The position numbers and the translations under genes were made by a program. A stretch of 64,000 nt of DNA from Hydrogenophaga sp. (GTDB lineage Bacteria > Pseudomonadota > Gammaproteobacteria > Burkholderiales > Burkholderiaceae_C), in assembly GCF_030651625.1 (NCBI RefSeq), contig NZ_JAUSCF010000039.1, positions 248,001 to 312,000 of the forward strand, given 5' to 3'. How positions within the stretch are numbered: position 1 is the first letter of the stretch; every line of letters starts with the position of its first letter. The notes beneath the pieces were generated by a model, which was not told the DNA's origin, ran no database searches, and saw only the letters and a program-made list of their open reading frames with translations. This document shows positions 57,851 to 64,000 of this stretch, one piece after another.

Positions 57851-59230
57851 ATGAAGGTCGCCATCGTGGGCGCGGGATGGGCGGGCATGGCTGCGGCTGT
57901 CACCGCCGCGGAACGCCCCATGGACATCACCGTGTTCGAGGCTTCCCGGACGCTGGGCGGGCGGGCGCGCGCCATGCCCGCCCAGAGGCCAGACGGCCTT
58001 CCTCTGACGCTGGACAACGGCCAGCACATCCTGATTGGTGCCTACACCGACAGTCTGGACCTGATGGAACGCGTGGGCGTGAACCTGGGCGAGGCGCTGT
58101 GGGCGCTTCCGCTCGCTTTGCCCTACCCCGACGGCCAGGGATTGCAGACCCCGCGCTGGGCGGCAAACTGGCCGGCACCGCTGGATACCCTGACGGCCAT
58201 CGCCACCGCCAGGGGCTGGCGCTGGTCAGAACGCCTGGCGCTGGTGCGCACCTCGCTGGCCTGGCAGGCGGCCAGCTTCCGGTGTCCACCTGCACAAACC
58301 GTGAGTGAACTCTGCGCGCATCTGCCGCGCCGGGTGCTGGACGAACTGATCGAACCCCTGTGTGTTTCGGCGCTGAACACGCCCGCCGCACAGTCCAGCG
58401 CTCAGGTGTTTCTGCGCATCATGCGCGACGCCCTTTTCGGAAAAGGCCACGGTCGCCTGGGTGCATCGAACCTGCTGCTGCCCCGTGTGGACCTGACCAC
58501 CGCTTTCCCGCAGACAGCACAACAATGGCTCGGCCACCACCACCCGTCATCGGTGCGGGTGCATGCCGGGACCCGGGTGGTTGCCTTGCATCGGTCGGCA
58601 GATGGCTGGGACCTGCAGGTTGAGCAGCAGGGTGCACTCCGCGAAGAGCGATTCGATCAGGTCATCTGGGCCACGGCTGCTGCGCCCGCTGCCCAGGCAA
58701 TGCTCAGGGCGGCAGACACGGCACAGGCCCGTGCCGAGCATGGTGACATCGCACGGCAAGTGCGTGAATGGGCCACGAAGTGCCGGGCCCTGAACTTCAC
58801 CGCCATCACCACGGTCTATGCCTGGTCCGCAGGGGCACGGCTGTCCGGCCCCATGCTGGCGTTGCGGGCCGAACCAGACGCCCACGCCGCCCCGGCGCAG
58901 TTCGTGTTCGACCGGGGCCAGTTGCACCCCCACGACGCTGGCGCCCAGGGCGTGCTGGCCTTTGTGGTCAGCGCCAGTGTCGGGGAACGCGACGACCTGC
59001 AGGCGCGGGTGCTGCGGCAGGCGGCCCGTCAACTGGACCTGCATGCGCTGCAACCAATCCAGACAGTGGTTGAAAGGCGGGCCACGTTCGCCTGCACCCC
59101 CCAACTTCAGCGGCCGCCACGGTTCATCGCACCTGGTCTGTGGGCGGCGGGCGACTTTGTCGAGGGCCCCTACCCTGCCACTCTGGAAGGCGCGGTGCGC
59201 AGCGGGACAGCGGCAGCAAAAGCACTCTGA
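57851..59230 (+). CDS. hpnE: hydroxysqualene dehydroxylase HpnE
   Basis: A 459-residue FAD-dependent amine-oxidase-fold enzyme that reduces hydroxysqualene to squalene. N-terminal GAGWAGMAAAVTAAER, ERK-like VFEASRTLGGRAR and C-terminal APGLWAAGDFVEGPYPATLE bind FAD. ATG at 57851 begins the dinucleotide fold. It follows hpnD by 150 bases on the same strand. Confidence 0.92.
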   Translation: MKVAIVGAGWAGMAAAVTAAERPMDITVFEASRTLGGRARAMPAQRPDGLPLTLDNGQHILIGAYTDSLDLMERVGVNLGEALWALPLALPYPDGQGLQTPRWAANWPAPLDTLTAIATARGWRWSERLALVRTSLAWQAASFRCPPAQTVSELCAHLPRRVLDELIEPLCVSALNTPAAQSSAQVFLRIMRDALFGKGHGRLGASNLLLPRVDLTTAFPQTAQQWLGHHHPSSVRVHAGTRVVALHRSADGWDLQVEQQGALREERFDQVIWATAAAPAAQAMLRAADTAQARAEHGDIARQVREWATKCRALNFTAITTVYAWSAGARLSGPMLALRAEPDAHAAPAQFVFDRGQLHPHDAGAQGVLAFVVSASVGERDDLQARVLRQAARQLDLHALQPIQTVVERRATFACTPQLQRPPRFIAPGLWAAGDFVEGPYPATLEGAVRSGTAAAKAL

Positions 59231-59409
59231 ACCTGGCAAAAGGCATGAAAACGAAATGCCACGGCCAGCCCACAAAGCCGCAGGATCCGGGTTGAGGTGA
59301 GACTGACAACAATCACCTGCCAAAATGGTGCCGACCCGGGAACCTCCAGGCGCAGCAGCCTTCAGACCCGTGTCGTACATCTTTTAACCCGAACAAGGAG
59401 TTTTTACGC

Positions 59410-59865
59410 ATGCTTGGAGCACCCACCGCACGCCATTTCGTGATCGCCGCCGGCCTTTGCCTGGCCACCCTTTCCAGTGCCATGGCCCAGAACATGGTGA
59501 GCGTCAAGGGCAACACGTTGAACATGCGCTCGGGACCAGGAACCCAGACCGAAGTGCTCTGGCAGCTCAAGCAGGGCTACCCACTGGAGGTGGTCAGGCG
59601 GCAGAACAACTGGCTGCAGGTCAAAGACTTCGAAGGCGACACCGGCTGGGTCGCCAGCTCGCTCACCAGCAGCACGCCACACCACATCGTCAAGAGCCCC
59701 ACAGCCAATGTGCGCAGCGGCCCGGGCACGCAGCATCGCATCGTCGGCAAGGCAAACTATGGTGATGTGGTGCGCACGCGCGAGAAGCGTGGTACCTGGG
59801 TCCGGGTGGAGCGCGCCGGCGAGCCCAACGGTTGGATTGCCAAGAGCCTGCTCTGGGGCTGGTAA
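59410..59865 (+). CDS. exported protein with two bacterial SH3 domains
   Basis: A 151-residue protein with a signal peptide (about 1-27, ending AMAQ) and two SH3b repeats: NTLNMRSGPGTQTEVLWQL with DTGWVASSL, then TANVRSGPGTQHRIVGKA with PNGWIAKSL. SH3b repeats usually bind peptidoglycan. AAGGAG is eleven bases before the ATG. Confidence 0.9.
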   Translation: MLGAPTARHFVIAAGLCLATLSSAMAQNMVSVKGNTLNMRSGPGTQTEVLWQLKQGYPLEVVRRQNNWLQVKDFEGDTGWVASSLTSSTPHHIVKSPTANVRSGPGTQHRIVGKANYGDVVRTREKRGTWVRVERAGEPNGWIAKSLLWGW

Positions 59866-59928
59866 GCCCATCAACGTTGAGGGCCATGCAGGTGCGGCTC
59901 TGCGCCGCGCCTCAATTCATTCATCCCC

Positions 59929-60975
59929 TCAGAGTGCTGCCTTGATCTTGTCGGCCATCTCGTGGGTGACCCACACGTTCCACACCTCCGGCTGGGTTTT
60001 CAAAAAATGCTTCGCCGCCTCTTCGGCAGATGCTTTGTTCCCGCGCATCCAGGCCAGCAAGGCGTTGACCGTGTGGTTCTCCCAGCCGCGCACTTCCAGA
60101 TACCGCACCGCTGGTCCGTCCTTCCTGTAGAAGCGGTCTGTCATCACGGTGAACACCTCCGACTGCGCCCAGTCGTTTCTGACGGGATTTGCGCAGCTGG
60201 CCATGGCGTTGCAGGTTTCCCATGCTTCGGTGTCGTGAGGCACGCCAGCATCGAGCTTGACCATTTCGTACCGACCCAGCATCGACGTGGGTGCCCAGTA
60301 GTAGCCCAGCCAGCCAGCCTCGCTCTCGTAGGCCTTGGCAATCGACTCGTCCAGCTCGCTGGCTGACTTCACGTCAACGAGTTCAAACCCTTTTTCAGCA
60401 GCCCCCCAGGCCTTGAACGCGTGCTCTGTGGGAACCCGGCAGTGCCAACCCGAGGGGCAGTTGTGCACAGCGCCGCGCTTCGGACCGACGGCAGATGGGA
60501 ACAGTTCTGGATGTTTCAGTGCATCGTCGATCGTCTTGATCTCGGGATGTGCGTCGGCCACGTACTTCGGAATCCACCAACCTTCCACTCCGCCGTCCAG
60601 CAATGCCCTGGCGCCGAAATGCAACCGCCCTTCCTGCATGGCGGTCGCCAAGGGCTGCCGGGCGGCATTGATCCAGCCTTCGGGTGCCACATCGGGCTCT
60701 CCGGTTTCCATCATGGCGCTCAAGGTGGGCATGGTGTCTCCAGGCACCAGTTCAACTTCGCAGCCGTAGGCATGCGTCAGCACGAACCGGTCCACCTGGG
60801 CAAGCACCTCGGCCGATTCCCAGCCCATGCTCGCCACCGTCACCTTGCCGCAAGCTTGCTCGGCCGCTGTTTCGGACGCTGTATTGGGCTGCGCCCGGTC
60901 TTCGGTCTTGCCACAAGCGGCCAGCAACAGCCCTGCCGTGATCGTGGCCAGTGTCAGCCGAGATGGGTGATTCAT
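59929..60975 (-). CDS. glycine-betaine-type ABC substrate-binding lipoprotein
   Basis: A 348-residue binding lipoprotein of the OpuAC/ProX class. A lipobox ends at Cys 21 (LLLAACG). The OpuAC fold covers about residues 42-345, with aromatic residues in GWESAEVL, EGWWIPKYV and GYYWAPTS. Two Cys pairs (NCPSGWHC and CNAMASC) suggest disulfides. No permease or ATPase is adjacent, so it is an orphan component. Ligand may be betaine, choline or another quaternary amine. ATG at 60975 follows GGAGG. Confidence 0.87.
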   Translation of the reverse strand: MNHPSRLTLATITAGLLLAACGKTEDRAQPNTASETAAEQACGKVTVASMGWESAEVLAQVDRFVLTHAYGCEVELVPGDTMPTLSAMMETGEPDVAPEGWINAARQPLATAMQEGRLHFGARALLDGGVEGWWIPKYVADAHPEIKTIDDALKHPELFPSAVGPKRGAVHNCPSGWHCRVPTEHAFKAWGAAEKGFELVDVKSASELDESIAKAYESEAGWLGYYWAPTSMLGRYEMVKLDAGVPHDTEAWETCNAMASCANPVRNDWAQSEVFTVMTDRFYRKDGPAVRYLEVRGWENHTVNALLAWMRGNKASAEEAAKHFLKTQPEVWNVWVTHEMADKIKAAL

Positions 60976-61191
60976 GGTGGTCCTCCGTGTTGGTGTGAAG
61001 GGGCTGCGTGTGCAGACCCACACCCGACGACCTGGAAATGACCGAACGCTGCTGCAAACCTGGTGACCAGCCGCTCAACCACCGGGTGCCGGGTTGAAGT
61101 CAGCCCATTACTATACTTTTTTGAACTTGCCGCATGCAGACCGTCCCACTTTGCAACGCCGGCAAGCGCGGTTCCGCCCTGCCCTACGCGG

Positions 61192-61857
61192 TCACGAAGG
61201 GTCGAGTGCCTGAACCACCTGATGGGCCGGTCGATGCACGCAGCGCATCAGCCAGGCGCGAGTGAGCGGGTGCGCCACCCACAGGCCGCTGGCAGGACGC
61301 GCCCAGTTCAAGACACTGGCCACGCACAGGTCGGCAACCGTGAAGCGCTCGGCAGCCAGATGAATCTGGCCTCGATCGTGCTGACGCTGCAGGTGCTGCT
61401 CGATCACCTTCAAAGGCACTGCAAGTCGACGTTCGGCTGCCTCGGCCAGTTCGGGCTTTCGACGCTCGGCAGGCATCGCCATGCGGTGCATCAACACCGT
61501 GAGCGCATCGGCCTCTGCCTCGGTCACGGCCCAGAAGCTCTAGCGAAGCGCCTCGGCATCTTCGCTGGCGTTTGCAGGCGTGATGCTCAGCCCGTCGGGC
61601 TGGCCATGGTGGCGAGCCAGATAAAGCGCGCACGCCATGCTCTCCCAGACCACGGTTTCACCGCCCTCTTCGGTCGAACGATGGTCCACCAGCACTGGAA
61701 TGTGGCCATTGGGGTTGATGGCCAGGAACGCGGGGGTTCTCGTGCCACCACCGGTATACGGGGTGGCCACGTGCCTGAAGGCCAACCCGAGTTCGGTGGC
61801 GGCCCAGAGCGGCCTGCTGGCGCGAGAAGCAGGGATGCCGTGGATGGTCAGGCTCAT
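61192..61857 (-). pseudogene. glutathione S-transferase interrupted by in-frame TAG
   Basis: Two open parts lie in the same frame: residues 1-105 (61857 down to the TAG at 61542-61540), with the thioredoxin-like domain (HGIPASRASRPLWAATELGL, NPNGHIPVLVD, ESMACALYLA), and then, after the TAG, an all-alpha C-terminal domain (SFWAVTEAEADALTVLMHRM). Read through, the product would be 221 residues, normal for the family. Relatives commonly have Trp or Gln just before S-F-W, so one base change from TGG or CAG explains the stop. It may be a recent pseudogene, a read-through gene or a sequencing error. Confidence 0.8.
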
Positions 61858-61898
61858 GGTTCGGGTGCAGATTCAAGAAATGCGGTCAGGCCCATTCG

Positions 61899-62642
61899 CT
61901 ACTTGCCCAGCGCGAGACAGAGCGCCGTCAGGTCTGCCACAGTCAGGTGCGGTTGAAGCGGGGCGTGACTCCATGCCTGCCCCTCGCGATTGAGCCAGGC
62001 CATCTGCATGCCCGCCTCCAATGCCCCCACACCGTCAAGGTGAGCATCGTCCCCCACATGCAGCACCTCTGAGGGATCCACCTCAGCGGCCTCTGCAGCT
62101 GCTTGGAAAATGCGCGCATCGGGCTTGCCCACACCAAATTCCCGCGCACTGAGCGCTGCCCGGAAATGGGCACCCAGCCCGACACGGTGCACATCGGCGT
62201 TGCCATTGGACACCGCCACCAGCGGATAGCGGCTGGCCAGCCACTCCAGGGCGGGCAGCGCATCTTCATACAGGGTCACGCACTGGCGCTCGGCAAAAAA
62301 AACATCGAACGCGGGCTCGGCCAGCGCAGTGTCGTCTCCTGCGCACTGCAGCATCAGGCGGATCGACTCCAGACGCAGTGCGCTCATGTCGTGGGCGAGA
62401 TCCGGTCGGGTTGCTCCCATGTGGTTGCGAACAGAACGAATCACCCCCGGCGTGGCACTCCAGGCGGCCGTGGCAGGGGCATGTTCGGCCAGCCACGCGT
62501 GCAGCGCCGCCTCCGCACGCTCGATGGTGGGCCAGATGGGCCAAAGCGTGTCATCGAGATCGAGCGTGACCGCACGGATGCGGTCGAGGTCCAGGCCAGC
62601 GTCTTTGGCAACGCGACGGGAAGCGAACAAGGGGGTCTTCAT
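61899..62642 (-). CDS. HAD superfamily hydrolase (subfamily IA)
   Basis: A 247-residue phosphatase-like protein. HAD motifs: LDLDDTLWPIW (motif I), VAVSNGNADV (II), GVGKPDARIF (III Lys) and LHVGDDAHLDGVGA (IV). It is similar in size to YigB/YjjG-type phosphatases; the substrate is not predictable. It is divergent from hemH across 19 bases, so their promoters overlap. Confidence 0.9.
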   Translation of the reverse strand: MKTPLFASRRVAKDAGLDLDRIRAVTLDLDDTLWPIWPTIERAEAALHAWLAEHAPATAAWSATPGVIRSVRNHMGATRPDLAHDMSALRLESIRLMLQCAGDDTALAEPAFDVFFAERQCVTLYEDALPALEWLASRYPLVAVSNGNADVHRVGLGAHFRAALSAREFGVGKPDARIFQAAAEAAEVDPSEVLHVGDDAHLDGVGALEAGMQMAWLNREGQAWSHAPLQPHLTVADLTALCLALGK

Positions 62643-62661
62643 GACTCAGCGAGAATAGCGC

Positions 62662-63753
62662 ATGCCGTTTCAGCTCGAACCCACCTTTTCACATGGCCAG
62701 CCCGCCCGCACGGCCGTCGTACTTTGCAATCTGGGCACTCCCGACGAACCCACCGCCCCGGCATTGCGCCGGTACCTCGGGGAGTTTCTGGGCGACCATC
62801 GGGTGGTCGAGATTCCGAAACCGATCTGGTGGTTGATCCTGCACGGCATCATCCTTCGCGTGCGCCCCAGGAAGTCTGCAGAAAAATACGCCAGCATCTG
62901 GACGCCAGAAGGCTCGCCGTTGAAGGTCTGGACCGAAAGACAGGCCACGCTGCTGCGCGGCTACCTGGGCGAACGAGGCCACCAGGTCACCGTGCGCTAC
63001 GCCATGCGCTACGGCAATCCCTCCATTCCGTCGGTGCTGGACGAGCTCAGGAAAGAGGGTATGACGCGCGTGCTTATCCTGTCGGCCTACCCGCAGTACA
63101 GCGGCACCACCACCGCCAGCGTGTTCGACGCGGCCGCCCAGTGGGGCATCAAGAGCCGCCACCTGCCTGAGTTCCGGTTCGTCAACCGCTATCACGACGA
63201 CGCCGGCTATATCAACGCGCTCGCCAAACGGGTCCGCGCGCACTGGATGCATCACGGTCAGGCCGAGCAACTGGTCATGAGCTTTCACGGTGTGCCCGAA
63301 CGCACCCTGGACCTCGGCGACCCCTACCACTGCGAATGCCACAAGACCGCGCGCCTGCTGGCCGAACGGCTTGGGCTCGCCAAGGAGCGCTACAAGGTCA
63401 CGTTTCAGTCGCGCTTCGGCAAGGCCAAGTGGCTGGAGCCCTACACCGAGCCCACGCTGATTGCACTGGGTGAACAAGGCGTCAAGCGCGTGGACGTGAT
63501 CTGCCCGGGCTTCACCAGCGACTGCCTGGAAACACTGGAAGAGATCAGCATGGAAGCGCGCGAGGCCTTTCTGCACGCCGGAGGCGAAGAGTTCCACTAC
63601 ATCGACTGCCTCAACGACAGCCCCGACTGGATCCGCGCGCTGGCCGACCTGACCGAGCGGCACCTGCAGGGCTGGCCCACAAAACAGGCCGATGACCCGA
63701 TGGAACTCAGGGAGAGCCGCGAGCGTGCGCTCGCCCTGGGCGCAAAGGACTGA
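62662..63753 (+). CDS. hemH: ferrochelatase HemH
   Basis: A 363-residue ferrochelatase that inserts Fe2+ into protoporphyrin IX, the branch competing with BchH for the same substrate. Landmarks are VVLCNLGTPDEPTAPALRRY, catalytic His in VMSFHGVPERTLDLGDPY and CPGFTSDCLETLEEI with the catalytic Glu. It is divergent from the HAD gene; the immediate leader is only 19 bases. Confidence 0.96.
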   Translation: MPFQLEPTFSHGQPARTAVVLCNLGTPDEPTAPALRRYLGEFLGDHRVVEIPKPIWWLILHGIILRVRPRKSAEKYASIWTPEGSPLKVWTERQATLLRGYLGERGHQVTVRYAMRYGNPSIPSVLDELRKEGMTRVLILSAYPQYSGTTTASVFDAAAQWGIKSRHLPEFRFVNRYHDDAGYINALAKRVRAHWMHHGQAEQLVMSFHGVPERTLDLGDPYHCECHKTARLLAERLGLAKERYKVTFQSRFGKAKWLEPYTEPTLIALGEQGVKRVDVICPGFTSDCLETLEEISMEAREAFLHAGGEEFHYIDCLNDSPDWIRALADLTERHLQGWPTKQADDPMELRESRERALALGAKD

Positions 63754-63808
63754 AAAGTCCCTCAGGCAGTGACCTGATGCCACCTCAGCCTCAAGGGATC
63801 AGCGATTT

Positions 63809-64000
63809 TCAGGCGTTTGCATCCGCCAGGAAGCGCTGCACCAGCCCCAGCTGCTCTGGCACATTGAGCGCTGGCGCATGGCCACAGCCGGCAATCGTGA
63901 CCACCTGCGCTCGTGGGCCACGCTCTCGCATGGCCTCGGCGGTGTCTGCCCGCAGCAGATCGGATTCGGCGCCACGCAGACACAGCACCGGTATATCGAT
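63809..64000 (-). CDS. alpha/beta hydrolase, C-terminal fragment (runs off window)
   Basis: Sixty-three residues to a TGA at 63811-63809; the gene continues past 64000. The pattern PVLCLRGAESDLLRADTAE, VVTIAGCGHAPALNVPEQ, then a helix (FLADANA) is the end of an alpha/beta hydrolase, with the Asp and catalytic His of the triad (GAESD; GCGHAP). Confidence 0.8.
   Translation of the reverse strand: MDIPVLCLRGAESDLLRADTAEAMRERGPRAQVVTIAGCGHAPALNVPEQLGLVQRFLADANA

Overview
The window looks like a chromosomal segment of a GC-rich betaproteobacterium, most likely a Comamonadaceae-type (Burkholderiales) aerobic anoxygenic phototroph. This rests on the gene families, on intergenic repeats built around CCCCCTcaAGGGGG, and on the photosynthesis genes: an oxygen-dependent AcsF cyclase, the light-independent BchNBL reductase, PpsR and PpaA regulators, and two HiPIP electron carriers. 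No rRNA, tRNA, CRISPR array or insertion sequence was seen.

Positions 1-28,400 form an accessory and stress region. It holds four Crp/Fnr-type regulators (511, 10598, 24606 and 25648), a PQQ glucose/quinate-type dehydrogenase, a YihY/BrkB membrane protein, a LemA + M48 protease pair, and a sulfur cassette (MBL-rhodanese, two YeeE-type proteins, DUF302). It continues with a ferritin-like protein plus large KatE catalase, envelope and stress proteins (glycine-zipper lipoprotein, lmo0937, DUF883, BON, PRC-barrel), and a TMEM165/GDT1 transporter behind a yybP-ykoY manganese riboswitch. A formylglycine-generating-enzyme-like protein, an autotransporter, an L,D-transpeptidase, a pirin and a RidA protein complete it. 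Nine copies or near-copies of a 16-bp palindrome, TGTNCG-N4-CGNACA, lie between genes here. They have Crp/Fnr operator geometry, and I propose that they mark a shared regulon.

Positions 28,400-31,800 hold a MerR-type regulator divergent from a DCC/DUF393 protein. Five 11-bp direct repeats lie between them, as at CarH/LitR operators. HiPIP, coq7 and ubiG follow.

Positions 32,126-56,360 are a photosynthesis cluster. A minus-strand block, bchF-bchN-bchB-bchH-bchL-bchM-lhaA-puhA-puhB-puhC-acsF-puhE-crtI-crtB, runs from 49446 down to 32126, mostly with overlapping stop and start codons. Divergent from it lie ppaA-ppsR, then bchG, a PucC-type MFS gene, bchP and a small membrane protein. Back-to-back promoters between bchF and ppaA, and the bchG promoter, each carry PpsR-like TGT-N12-ACA elements over the -35 box. 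The puf genes, bchCXYZ, bchD, bchI and the remaining crt genes are not in the window.

Positions 56,347-64,000 contain a second HiPIP, hpnD-hpnE (squalene synthesis), an SH3 protein, an orphan glycine-betaine-type binding lipoprotein, a glutathione S-transferase interrupted by an in-frame TAG, a HAD hydrolase, hemH, and the end of an alpha/beta hydrolase.
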